From positions 682,001 through 746,000 of the forward strand of contig JADJPJ010000002.1 in the NCBI GenBank assembly GCA_016713325.1: a stretch of 64,000 nt of DNA, in the 5' to 3' direction. The notes under the pieces are model-generated. The model did not search any database. It worked only from the letters and a program-made list of their open reading frames with translations, and had not been told where the DNA came from. Every line of letters begins with the position of its first letter. Positions within the stretch are counted from its first letter, which is position 1. Origin of the DNA: Candidatus Flexifilum affinis (GTDB lineage: Bacteria > Chloroflexota > Anaerolineae > Aggregatilineales > Phototrophicaceae). The position numbers and the translations under genes are program-made. Positions 28,305 to 36,389 of this stretch are shown one piece after another.

Positions 28305-29183
28305 TCAACTTCCCAGGTACGGCAGGAAAAAGACGATGAAGTTGACGACCATCTGGCACACCCAGGCTGCCGCCAGCCCGTTGCGCTCGCGCACGTAAGC
28401 GTAGATCAGGTTCGTCAGCGTCAGCACCACGGTGATGATCACAGCCACCACCGGGAAGGCGCCGACGTTGAGCATAGGCAGGAACAGCACGATCGACCAC
28501 AGGCTGCTCAGGATGCCGACGATCCAGAACGAGCGGTTGGTTTGCATCAACCCGCGAAAGAACAGTGACTCGGCCAGCGGTTGAGTGAACAGCAGCATGC
28601 TCAACACCGCGCCGGCGGTGAGCAGCAAGGGCGCGTCCGCCGCGCCGACCGTGAACATGCGCTGCGCCGTCGTCGAAAGGGTGGCGCCGCCGACCAGCAG
28701 GATCGGCGTGCCGACCAGCAGCCCAAAGCCGACGCCCCAGGCGAGGTCTTCCGGTTCCGTCCGCTCGATGCGCGTGGTCGTGCCGAAGAGCCAGGCCAGC
28801 ACGCCAAACAGAGCCAGCAGCGCCCAGACCAGGACATAGCGGAAGTCGGCATTGAAGGGAATGAGCGGCGTCAGGCCGAACGAGAGCGCCAGGGCGATCA
28901 GATAGCCGAAGAACGGGTCGCTGCCCGCCGAGCGCGATCGTCCGCCAGCCTCTTCTTCTTCAAATTCCTCGTCCTCAAGCTCCGGCTGGTCAGCGGCTTC
29001 CGGCTCAAGCTGCGGCGCGTCGGTTTCAGCGACGGCCCGTGGCATCGGTCGAGCGGATGTCGAAGGCGCGAAGGCCGCCGCCGAGTCGAAGCTGGACGAA
29101 GCGGGTGGGGTGGTCGGGTCGCCCGGCGGCGTCTGGCCCGCGGGTCGTCCTTCCGACCGTTCCCGAGACTGATCGTCAAACAT
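28305..29183 (-). CDS. CPBP-like membrane protein with degenerate protease motifs
   Basis: Residues 1-85 of this 292-aa protein are hydrophilic, Pro/Ser then Glu-rich (EDEEFEEEEAGG). The rest has about six to seven hydrophobic helices. The segment PLAESLFFRGLMQTN resembles motif 1 of CPBP (Abi/CAAX) intramembrane proteases, EExxxR, but the second Glu is Ser. The later position that usually holds HxxxN reads QMVVN. The metal ligands therefore look incomplete and the protein may be a non-catalytic relative. It starts 3 nt after ltaE and precedes pth by 11 nt, so it belongs to that operon. Confidence 0.7.
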   Translation of the reverse strand: MFDDQSRERSEGRPAGQTPPGDPTTPPASSSFDSAAAFAPSTSARPMPRAVAETDAPQLEPEAADQPELEDEEFEEEEAGGRSRSAGSDPFFGYLIALALSFGLTPLIPFNADFRYVLVWALLALFGVLAWLFGTTTRIERTEPEDLAWGVGFGLLVGTPILLVGGATLSTTAQRMFTVGAADAPLLLTAGAVLSMLLFTQPLAESLFFRGLMQTNRSFWIVGILSSLWSIVLFLPMLNVGAFPVVAVIITVVLTLTNLIYAYVRERNGLAAAWVCQMVVNFIVFFLPYLGS

Positions 29184-29186
29184 ACA

Positions 29187-30272
29187 TCAATCCGACGCTA
29201 ACCCGGAAGTAATCTTTTCGCCGGTCAGCAGCACGCGGAACGCCTCCAGCACGGTCTCGACGTCATCCTGTTGAATCCAGTAGTGCGTGACCAGGCGGAA
29301 TTCGCGTTTGGCATCATTGTAGGGCGTGGCGAGAATGTAGAAGTCGTTCTTCAGCTTCTGCGACAGGTCGCCCATGGAGAGCGGCGCGTCGTCCGCGAGA
29401 CGGAAGAACATCATGTTGGTGCGCACCATGTCGAGGTCGAGCCTGACGTAGGGCATCTGCGCCAGACCTTCGGCGAGGGTTCGCGCCTTCAGGTGATCCT
29501 CGTGCAGCCGCTGCGGCATGGTGCGCAGCGCCACCAACCCGGCCGCGGCCAGAATGCCTGCCTGTCGCATGCCGCCGCCCAGGCTCTTGCGAATCTTGTG
29601 CGCCCGCTTGATGAAATCGCGCGACCCGACGATGACGGACCCAACCGGAGCACTCAGGCCCTTGGACAGGCAGAAGGTCACGCTGTCGGCATGCTGAACG
29701 AGTTCGTTGACGGGGACGTTCAGCGCGGCCGCCGCGTTGAAGATGCGCGCGCCGTCGATGTGAAGCTTCAAGCGGTTGTCGCGGGCGATCTCCGCGACCT
29801 GCGCGATATAGTCCAGAGGAATGGGGGCGCCGCTTGCGCCGCCGTGCGTATTCTCCAGAGCGATCATTCGGGTGGTCGGCTCGTGTTCGTCGTTGGACCG
29901 GATCGCATCGCGAATCGCGTCCAGGTCCATCGTGCCGTCGCGCCGGACATCGAGCGTGTTGGGGTGGACGCCCCCATAAGCGGCCGCGCTACCGACTTCA
30001 TACCGGAAGATGTGCGACTGCTTGCCGATGATCATCTCGTCGCCGCGCCCGCAGTGAGTCAGCACGGAGACCAGGTTGCCCATCGTCCCGCTGGCCACGA
30101 ACAAGCCGGCTTCCTTGCCGAGCATCGCCGCCGCTTCCTCCTGAAGCTGGTTGACTGTCGGGTCTTCGCCGTAGACATCGTCGCCCACAGGGGCGTTGGC
30201 CATGGCTTCGCGCATTTCGGGGGTGGGGTGCGTTACGGTATCACTGCGTAGGTCGATGTACTGCATGTTCAT
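29187..30272 (-). CDS. ltaE: Low-specificity L-threonine aldolase
   Basis: This 361-aa fold-type I PLP enzyme cleaves L-threonine or allo-threonine to glycine and acetaldehyde. The motifs are DLRSDTVTHPTPEMREAM, GDDVYGEDPTVNQLQEEAA, the glycine-rich SGTMGNLVS, the IALENTHGGASG and HIDGARIFNAAAAL segments, and Schiff-base Lys204 in FCLSKGLSAPVGS. AGGAG lies four bases before the first ATG; a second ATG two codons on is also possible. It is probably the first gene of the ltaE-CPBP-pth-mfd operon and is divergent from the ABC ATPase gene (58 nt between starts). Confidence 0.94.
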   Translation of the reverse strand: MNMQYIDLRSDTVTHPTPEMREAMANAPVGDDVYGEDPTVNQLQEEAAAMLGKEAGLFVASGTMGNLVSVLTHCGRGDEMIIGKQSHIFRYEVGSAAAYGGVHPNTLDVRRDGTMDLDAIRDAIRSNDEHEPTTRMIALENTHGGASGAPIPLDYIAQVAEIARDNRLKLHIDGARIFNAAAALNVPVNELVQHADSVTFCLSKGLSAPVGSVIVGSRDFIKRAHKIRKSLGGGMRQAGILAAAGLVALRTMPQRLHEDHLKARTLAEGLAQMPYVRLDLDMVRTNMMFFRLADDAPLSMGDLSQKLKNDFYILATPYNDAKREFRLVTHYWIQQDDVETVLEAFRVLLTGEKITSGLASD

Positions 30273-30330
30273 GAAACTCCTGATCGCGATCTGTGCTCAA
30301 TGCTAACCCAAACCGTCGTACAATTGAAGC

Positions 30331-31410
30331 ATGACGACAGTGACTCTAACTCACCTCAGCAAGAAGTTCCTCAATCAGGAAGGTACCCTGACCACTGCGC
30401 TGGAGGACGTGTCGCTGAAGATCCACGAAGGCGAAGTGATCGCCGTACTGGGACCTTCGGGCTGTGGCAAATCTTCTCTCCTGCGCATCGTCGCAGGGCT
30501 GCTGCAGCCCGACAGCGGACAAGTGCTTTACGACAATGTGCCTCTGCCCGAAGTCCCGATGCGCGAGCGAGGGGTCGGCATGGTTTTTCAGGATGGCGCG
30601 CTCATGCCACACTGGGAAGCCGTGAAGACCGTTGGCTTCTTCCTGTCACTGCGCCATCGCGAGTACGAGATTCCGGAACGCATGAAGCGTATCTCGGAGA
30701 TCACCGGCATAGGCATCGAGAAGCTCCTGACGCGCAAGCCCAAAGAGCTTTCCGGCGGGGAACGCCAGCGGGTGGCGATCGCCCGCGCTCTGGCGCGCGA
30801 CCCGCGCGTTTTCCTGTTTGACGAACCGTTCTCCAGCATCGACGCGGCGCTGCGCACCCATGCGCGCCTGGAACTGAAGCGCCTGCTGCGCGAATTTCCG
30901 GTGACTTCGCTGTACGTGACGCACGACCAGTATGAGGCGATTGCCATGGCGCATCGCATCGCCGTGATGCGCGCCGGTCACCTGGTGCAGATCGGCGATT
31001 ACCGCACGTTGTACGAGAATCCGCTTAACATGTTCATCGCGACTTTCATCGGCACGCCGACGATCAACCTCTTCCCTGGTCGGGTGCAGAGTCATCACTG
31101 GCAGGGGAGCACCTTCGGCGGCTTCCGCGTGCGCGGCGACCTGTCAGATGATACGTCGGTGGTGGCGGGTGTGCGCCCGGAAGGCTTTGCACTGGGGCCG
31201 GCGGAAGAGGCCTTCCAGGTCCGCGCGATGTCGGTGATCGACCACTACTCAGAGCGCTTGCAGGTGGTGGAGGTCGTCTCCGAGAATGACCGCTGGACGA
31301 TCACGGTGCCGCTGGAGACGCGCATCAAGGCCGCGGATGTCTTCCCGGTCTCGGTGAAGGCGGATGCGGTGGTTTTCTTCGACCCGAAGTCCGGCCTCAG
31401 AATCGGGTGA
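30331..31410 (+). CDS. ABC importer ATP-binding protein (MalK/PotA-like)
   Basis: This 359-aa ATPase has Walker A GPSGCGKSSLLRI, a Q-loop in GMVFQDGALMPHW, signature ELSGGERQRVAIARALA, Walker B RVFLFDEPFSSID and the switch His in YVTHDQYEAIAMAHR. The C-terminal ~120 residues form an OB-fold/TOBE-like regulatory domain (VVAGVRPEGFALG), as in carbohydrate or polyamine importers. No permease or binding protein gene lies nearby, so it may serve systems encoded elsewhere, as shared MsmK-type ATPases do. TACAAT at 30319-30324 lies so close that a near-leaderless transcript is possible. Confidence 0.9.
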   Translation: MTTVTLTHLSKKFLNQEGTLTTALEDVSLKIHEGEVIAVLGPSGCGKSSLLRIVAGLLQPDSGQVLYDNVPLPEVPMRERGVGMVFQDGALMPHWEAVKTVGFFLSLRHREYEIPERMKRISEITGIGIEKLLTRKPKELSGGERQRVAIARALARDPRVFLFDEPFSSIDAALRTHARLELKRLLREFPVTSLYVTHDQYEAIAMAHRIAVMRAGHLVQIGDYRTLYENPLNMFIATFIGTPTINLFPGRVQSHHWQGSTFGGFRVRGDLSDDTSVVAGVRPEGFALGPAEEAFQVRAMSVIDHYSERLQVVEVVSENDRWTITVPLETRIKAADVFPVSVKADAVVFFDPKSGLRIG

Positions 31411-31433
31411 TGGCAGCGCCGGAGGCGTCCTGG

Positions 31434-31451
31434 GCGGGCACATTGGCCCGC
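31434..31451. terminator. Small hairpin between convergent genes
   Basis: GCGGGC and GCCCGC form a perfect 6-bp stem around a 6-nt loop (ACATTG). It sits 24 nt after the ABC ATPase stop and upstream of the xylB stop read from the other side. No T-tract, so its activity is uncertain. Confidence 0.3.
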
Positions 31452-31533
31452 TCCGACAAACGCTCACTGGCTGTAGAGGCGCACCCATGCGTGCGCTCGA
31501 AACCTCGCCGATTCGTATCTTCCCAGTCGTGAC

Positions 31534-33060
31534 CTATTCTTCATCCGCCAGCGCGTGGAAGTCCTCGCGAAGCTTGGCATAGAGTCCCTGATAGCGCACG
31601 AACAGGGCGTCGTAGCGCGCCTGATTGGCCGGTATGGGCTCGGTCACGTGGATGGATTGGGATGTGAGCGCGCAGGCATCCGCGTATTCCTCGTACATCC
31701 CCGTGCCCAGGGCTGCCAACAGCGCCGCGCCGACCCCCGTTGTCTCGGAGATACCGGTCTGATAGAGCGGGATGCCAAGCACGTCGGCCATGATTTGCCG
31801 CCAGACAGTGCTCTCCATGGCGCCGCCGGCCGCGATCACGGTTTTGGCGGCGCCACCGATGGCGGTGCTGATGCTGAGGGCCTCGCGCAGAGAAAAGGCC
31901 ACACCTTCCATGACCGCGCGGGCCAGGTGTCCGCGTTCGTGGTGATAGCTCAGGCCGACGAAGGTGGCCCGGGCATGCGAATCCATATGCGGTGTGCGTT
32001 CACCGGCCAGGTAGGGCAGAAAGATCAACCCGTTGGCTCCCGGCGAAACGTCGCCTGCCTCGTGGCTGAACTGGGCGTAAGCTTCCTTGCCGTCGCCTGA
32101 CCGGCCGAGCAGGCTGCGCAGCCAGCGCAGGGAGAGACCGGCGCTCAACGTTGCGCCGAGGACATACCACATACCCGGCAGGGCATGGTTGAAGACGTGC
32201 ACTCGCGGATCGGTCGGCAGGCGGAAGAGAACGTTGGACTCCATATCCGGTACAACGGGGACGAACACCTGCCCGCCGCTCCCGACGGTGACCGAAGCGG
32301 TGCCGGTGCGAATCAAACCGTTGGTAAAGGCCTGCGCTGGTTGGTCGGCGCAGCCCGTCACGACAGGAATCCCCGCCGGCAGGCCCAGCGCTTCGGCGGC
32401 GGTTTTCGTCAGCTCGCCGACAACCGATGCTGAGTCGCGAATCGGCGGGAGAATCGATCGCGAAATGCCCACCGCGTTGACGATCTCCGGTGACCAGGCC
32501 TTGATGCTCACATCGAACAGGGCCGTCGCGGCGGCATCGCTGGCGTCCGTCGCCATCGTGTCCGTCATTCGAAAACGGACGTAGTCTTTCGGCATCAAAA
32601 GCATCTGCGTGCGGTCGAGGGTGCGGGGTTCGTGCTTGCGCAGCCAGAGCAGCGTTGGTGCGGCGAACCCCGCAGCCGGGAGCGTGCCCGTGACGCTGGA
32701 GAACGGCCCAGCGCCGATCTGGTCGATCAGTTCCTGGCATTCCGCACCGCTGCGCTGGTCGGCCCAGATGATCGCCGGCCGGATTGACGCGCCAGCCCGG
32801 TCGAGAAAGGCGGTGCCGTGCATTTGCCCGCACAAGCCGATTCCGGCAACCTGCGCGCCCGGAGTCGAGGTCATGACCGCGCGAACGGCACCCACGGCGG
32901 CGCTCCACCAGTCTTCGGGCTCATGCTCGGCGTAGTTCGGGGCCGGCTTGTGCAGTGGGTACTCCTGAGCGGCGGCGCCTGCGACTTTTCCGGTCTGCGG
33001 ATTGTACAGGACGGCTTTAACGCTTGAGGTTCCGACATCCACTCCGAGTAGGGTGCGCAT
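31534..33060 (-). CDS. xylB: Xylulokinase
   Basis: This 508-aa FGGY-family carbohydrate kinase phosphorylates D-xylulose. The N-terminal ATPase-fold phosphate loop LLGVDVGTSSVKAVLYN is present, as are the substrate-specific GLCGQMHGTAFLD loop typical of xylulokinases, IIWADQRSGAECQ, VVTGCADQPAQAF and the C-terminal VIAAGGAMESTVWRQIMADVLG segment. Other FGGY substrates cannot be fully excluded, but the MHG motif favours xylulose. It lies 33 nt downstream of a LacI regulator in the same orientation, suggesting sugar-responsive control. Confidence 0.9.
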   Translation of the reverse strand: MRTLLGVDVGTSSVKAVLYNPQTGKVAGAAAQEYPLHKPAPNYAEHEPEDWWSAAVGAVRAVMTSTPGAQVAGIGLCGQMHGTAFLDRAGASIRPAIIWADQRSGAECQELIDQIGAGPFSSVTGTLPAAGFAAPTLLWLRKHEPRTLDRTQMLLMPKDYVRFRMTDTMATDASDAAATALFDVSIKAWSPEIVNAVGISRSILPPIRDSASVVGELTKTAAEALGLPAGIPVVTGCADQPAQAFTNGLIRTGTASVTVGSGGQVFVPVVPDMESNVLFRLPTDPRVHVFNHALPGMWYVLGATLSAGLSLRWLRSLLGRSGDGKEAYAQFSHEAGDVSPGANGLIFLPYLAGERTPHMDSHARATFVGLSYHHERGHLARAVMEGVAFSLREALSISTAIGGAAKTVIAAGGAMESTVWRQIMADVLGIPLYQTGISETTGVGAALLAALGTGMYEEYADACALTSQSIHVTEPIPANQARYDALFVRYQGLYAKLREDFHALADEE

Positions 33061-33093
33061 AATGACTTTCCTGGTAGTTGGACGAACAGTCGA

Positions 33094-34110
33094 TCAAGCG
33101 CGAAGGCGAACCAGAGAGGTGGTTGACGCGCGAATCATCAGTCTCATATCATGGACTATCTTTTCGTAGGGCTCGGAACGCCCGGTTTTGAAGCGCTGGA
33201 GGAGCAGCTTGGCTGCATTTGCCCCCATGGTCTGAATGGGCTGTGCGACTGTCGTAAGTGACGGGATGATATACGATGCCAGCGGAATATCGTCGAAGCC
33301 AATGACCGACAGATCTTCAGGCAGCCGCAGCCCCAGTTCGGCGGCTGCGTGCATGGCGCCGATGGCGATTACGTCGGTTAGTGCGAAAACAGCGGTAGGG
33401 CGGATGCTCCCGCTCAGCACGTCGAGCGCCGACGTATAGCCCAAATCGAATTCACTGCGTCCCGCCATCAGAACGCGCAGGGAATCGAGCGGCAGCCCGG
33501 TATCGCCATAAGCCTTCTTTGCTCCGGCGATGCGCTGGTCCATGGCCGCGAGGTGAAGCAGGGAGCCAATCAGGGCAATCTCGCGGTGGCCCAGCAGCAA
33601 GAGATGGTTCATGGCCTCGTAGCCACCCTGGAAGTTGTCGGCCAGGATGCGGCTGACTTCCAGATCGGGCAGGTCGCGATCGACCAGAACGACTGGCATT
33701 TTCGCCAGCAGAGGCTGAATAGTCTCGCTGCCGTGGCCCGTCGGCACGACGATCGCGCCGTCGACGCGCTGGCGAATGAGCATGTCGACGTAGGCGGCCT
33801 CCATCTCACCGCTTTCTTCCGAACTGCATATAATCACGCGGTAGCCACTCGCGAAGAGCGTCTTCTGGATGACATAGGCCAGCGTCGCGAAGAAGGGCTG
33901 GTTCATGCCCGGCATAAGCAGTCCCACCGTGAGCGACTCCTGACGGCGGAGGCTCCTCGCGAGAGCACTGGGTTTATAATCGAGGATGTTCATTGCTTCC
34001 AGCACGCGCTGGCGAAGATCTTCACTCACGTAGCCATTGTTGTTGACCACGCGTGAGACTGTTGCAACGGAAACACCTGCGTGTGCCGCGACTTCTTTGA
34101 TGGTTGCCAC
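33094..34110 (-). CDS. LacI-family transcriptional regulator
   Basis: This 338-aa protein starts with a textbook LacI headpiece: TIKEVAAHAGVSVATVSRVV, then NNNGYVSEDLRQRVLEAM and the hinge YKPSALARSLR. A periplasmic-binding-protein-like effector domain follows, with TVGLLMPGMNQPFFATL, DGAIVVPTGHG, LLGHREIALIG, PTAVFALTDVIAIGAM and DLSVIGFDDIPLASYIIPSLTTV. It probably represses the adjacent xylB gene until a pentose-related ligand binds. I find no perfect operator palindrome in the 140 bp upstream. Confidence 0.95.
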   Translation of the reverse strand: MATIKEVAAHAGVSVATVSRVVNNNGYVSEDLRQRVLEAMNILDYKPSALARSLRRQESLTVGLLMPGMNQPFFATLAYVIQKTLFASGYRVIICSSEESGEMEAAYVDMLIRQRVDGAIVVPTGHGSETIQPLLAKMPVVLVDRDLPDLEVSRILADNFQGGYEAMNHLLLLGHREIALIGSLLHLAAMDQRIAGAKKAYGDTGLPLDSLRVLMAGRSEFDLGYTSALDVLSGSIRPTAVFALTDVIAIGAMHAAAELGLRLPEDLSVIGFDDIPLASYIIPSLTTVAQPIQTMGANAAKLLLQRFKTGRSEPYEKIVHDMRLMIRASTTSLVRLRA

Positions 34111-34250
34111 GAGGATGTCCTAGATGCCCATCGCACTGATCTTCAGCAGAAGAATGATTAACGGAATTTTACCCAATCCACCCGTCCGCGCAAATCGCTT
34201 AATGCGTCAGCCGAGACGGACAGGGAGGAACGCCTTATGGAGACCGCACC

Positions 34251-35027
34251 ATGCGAATTGACGTTTTGACCCTGTTCCCGGAAATGTTCCCCGGCGTGAT
34301 GAATACCAGCATGATGTGGAAAGCGCAGGAGTATGGGTTCCTCGACCTGCACGTGCATCAACTGCGCGACTGGACGACCGACCGGCATCGCACGATTGAC
34401 GACACGCCCTATGGCGGTGGGGGTGGCATGGTGATGCGCGCCGACATCGTCGTGCGCGCCGTCGAGGCGGTCCAGTCGATGGGCGAACCCGGTCCGGTCT
34501 ACGGGATGTCACCGCAGGGGCAGTTGTTCTCGAACGACTGGGCGCTGCGCCTCTCAAAGCTGGAGCGGCTAATCCTGGTGTGCGGGCACTACGAAGGCAT
34601 CGACGACCGCGCGCGGCAGATCGCTTTCAGCGGCGAACTGAGCATCGGCGATTACGTGCTCACCGGCGGCGAACTGGCGGCGATGGTGATCATCGACGCG
34701 GTCGTGCGACAGATTCCGGGTGTATTGGGCTCGGAGGGAGGCGCGGAACGAGAAAGCCTGTCGGAGGGATTTCTCGAAGGTGCGCATTACACGCGGCCCG
34801 TCGAATTCCGCGGGCTGACCGTGCCCGAAGTGCTTCAGGCGGGCAATCACGGCGCGATCGTCCGCTGGCGGCGAGAAAACGGCCTTCGCCGAACCTGGGA
34901 CAATCGTCCCGATCTGCTGCGCCGGGCGCATCTGACGGACGAAGATAAGCGGCTTCTCGCGCGCTTCGCTATGGAAGATGCGATCCGCCTTGCCGAGAAG
35001 GAGCACCAGGAGACGGCGAAAAATTAG
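34251..35027 (+). CDS. trmD: tRNA (guanine-N1)-methyltransferase
   Basis: This 258-aa SPOUT methyltransferase makes m1G37 in tRNA and prevents +1 frameshifting. Motifs are MRIDVLTLFPEMF, DDTPYGGGGGMVMRAD, the knot segment LILVCGHYEGIDDRAR and SIGDYVLTGGELAAMVIIDAV. The catalytic Asp region is in place. GGAGA lies seven bases upstream of the ATG. The usual neighbours rimM and rplS are not adjacent; it stands alone here, divergent from the lacI-type gene. Confidence 0.96.
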   Translation: MRIDVLTLFPEMFPGVMNTSMMWKAQEYGFLDLHVHQLRDWTTDRHRTIDDTPYGGGGGMVMRADIVVRAVEAVQSMGEPGPVYGMSPQGQLFSNDWALRLSKLERLILVCGHYEGIDDRARQIAFSGELSIGDYVLTGGELAAMVIIDAVVRQIPGVLGSEGGAERESLSEGFLEGAHYTRPVEFRGLTVPEVLQAGNHGAIVRWRRENGLRRTWDNRPDLLRRAHLTDEDKRLLARFAMEDAIRLAEKEHQETAKN

Positions 35028-35130
35028 GATGGGCCATGGTCGCGACGATGCTTCACGATAACCCTCAATTGCACGGAATCGCCCCTTGCGCTTATGATCG
35101 GCATGGAAACTACAAGATCACCGGCCATTT

Positions 35131-35139
35131 TGTTACACT
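35131..35139 (+). promoter_or_regulatory. Candidate extended -10 promoter of the roadblock gene
   Basis: TGTTACACT: TACACT at 35134-35139 with TG one base upstream. No clear -35 is seen. An alternative pair TTGCAC (35069) and TATGAT (35093) lies further upstream with 18-bp spacing. The rest of 35028-35220 shows nothing else. Confidence 0.4.
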
Positions 35140-35220
35140 TGATCGAGCGCTGGTGCTGTGGTTTGGCCTCCCGTACCCGGCGGGGAGGGCGCGCTAAGTG
35201 AGAGGAAGCAGCAAAAACCC

Positions 35221-35622
35221 ATGATCAAGGAATATCGCAGCGAGATCCTGGAGCGCAAGCTAAAGACGCTCCATGTTGCCGTCGATGGGATCAAGGCCTC
35301 TGTCATCGTCAACGTCGATGGGCTTCTGGTCGCTGCGTTCCCTCCAGGCAACGAAGCGAATCCCCACGAGAATCCGACCAGCAGCCCGCAGGTGGCCGCC
35401 ATGTCGGCGACCTTGATCGGGCTCGCCCAGCAGACGCTCAAACGGTTGGCCCAGGGGCAGTTGGAACGCCTTTTGATGGAAGGCGAAGAAGGCGTGATGG
35501 TGGTCTTCCCGGCGGGGCGTGCATCACTGGCCGTGCTCTGCGAAAAGGGCGCTCGGCTCAGTCATATTCTGTATGCGGCCAAGAAAGCGGCGCAGGATAT
35601 CAGCGAGGTGCTGGAGTCATGA
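35221..35622 (+). CDS. Roadblock/LC7-domain protein
   Basis: This 133-aa protein contains a single roadblock/LC7 fold: VDGIKASVIVNVDGLLVAAFPP (first strands), a helix MSATLIGLAQQTLKRLA, then RLLMEGEEGVMVVFPAGRASLAVLCEKGARLSHILYAAKKAAQDI. Bacterial members usually regulate small Ras-like GTPases such as MglA, but no GTPase gene is visible here. ATG 35221 is used because the family homology starts just after it; a GTG 63 nt upstream has no homology. It is followed by a hairpin and a leftward FHA gene. Confidence 0.88.
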   Translation: MIKEYRSEILERKLKTLHVAVDGIKASVIVNVDGLLVAAFPPGNEANPHENPTSSPQVAAMSATLIGLAQQTLKRLAQGQLERLLMEGEEGVMVVFPAGRASLAVLCEKGARLSHILYAAKKAAQDISEVLES

Positions 35623-35626
35623 TCGG

Positions 35627-35647
35627 GCGCGGGCAGGTCGCCCGCGC
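35627..35647 (+). terminator. Strong hairpin after the roadblock gene
   Basis: GCGCGGGC and GCCCGCGC form a perfect 8-bp GC-rich stem with a 5-nt loop (AGGTC), 4 nt after the stop codon. No T-tract follows. Confidence 0.5.
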
Positions 35648-35660
35648 TGCATCCAGGCGA

Positions 35661-35706
35661 TTACGGCGTGGCACGGTGTGGCGTGGCGCGTTATGGCGTG
35701 GCGCGC
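35661..35706. repeat. Short imperfect tandem repeat
   Basis: Three consecutive ~15-nt units share the core GGCGTGGCRCG (ttacGGCGTGGCACGg, tgtGGCGTGGCGCG, ttatGGCGTGGCGCG). The last unit overlaps the 3' end of the leftward FHA gene, encoding its Arg-rich tail. Confidence 0.55.
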
Positions 35707-36389
35707 CGGCGGGTCCGAAGCTGGAAGAGAACTCGAATGTTCATCTTGCCCAGAGCGATCGAGTCCCCATCGCGCAGCGGGTGCGGCTGGTGTGGCTGCA
35801 AGCGCATGCCGTTGACGCCGGTGCCGTTGCTGCTGCCCAGATCGAAGATTTCAACCTCATTATTCCGCAGCCGGATCACTGCGTGGCGGCGGCTCACCCC
35901 CATGCGATAACCGGCGTAAGAGGTCAGATCGACATCAGGCATCGTTCCTGTGGCCGGGTCGCGTCTGCCAATCACGGTCTCTTTCTTTGGGAAAAGCAGA
36001 ATCGGCGTTGCGGCCCCTTCAATTTCCAACCGCAACACCATATCATCCGTGAAAACGCCCGTACCGGCCGTGGCGACGGCAGCCTGCATCAGCTCGCCGG
36101 TATCTGTGCCGCGCGGATTTTCCATGCCCATTCGGTCGTACTGCTTGGTGCCCAGGCCGCGTGTTTCGGTCAATAGAGGGGATTTGCAGTTGAGGCAAAA
36201 GGCTGTGCCTGGAGGGTTACGGTGTCCGCAGTGCTGGCATACCAGCGCATTGGATTCCGGGTCCTTCAACGAAGAAGTACCGGGAATGTGCTCCTCAGGA
36301 CGCGTGGGCGGGCTGCCAGGACGGGACGGAAGCCTCTGCTCGCTCGCCTCGTCTTGCTTTGAAAAGTCTTCAGGGTGACGGTCGGACAT
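35691..36389 (-). CDS. Zinc-ribbon and FHA-domain protein
   Basis: This 232-aa protein has a disordered, charged N-terminus (1-45), a CxxC-CxxC zinc ribbon at about 48-68 (CQHCGHRNPPGTAFCLNC) and a linker. The C-terminal FHA domain (~115-225) has TVIGRRDPA, GVSRRHAVIRL and DLGSSNGTGVNGM, so the phosphothreonine-binding residues are intact. The protein ends in a basic RTRRRA tail. This layout is common for FHA proteins near Ser/Thr kinase or secretion genes. ATG 36389 is chosen with AAAGG about six bases upstream. The start codon overlaps, on the opposite strand, the ATG of the glycosyltransferase gene. Confidence 0.9.
   Translation of the reverse strand: MSDRHPEDFSKQDEASEQRLPSRPGSPPTRPEEHIPGTSSLKDPESNALVCQHCGHRNPPGTAFCLNCKSPLLTETRGLGTKQYDRMGMENPRGTDTGELMQAAVATAGTGVFTDDMVLRLEIEGAATPILLFPKKETVIGRRDPATGTMPDVDLTSYAGYRMGVSRRHAVIRLRNNEVEIFDLGSSNGTGVNGMRLQPHQPHPLRDGDSIALGKMNIRVLFQLRTRRRATP

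Noticed and set aside
35661..35706. A CRISPR-like repeat
   Set aside because: The units are adjacent 15-mers without spacers and overlap the end of a gene.
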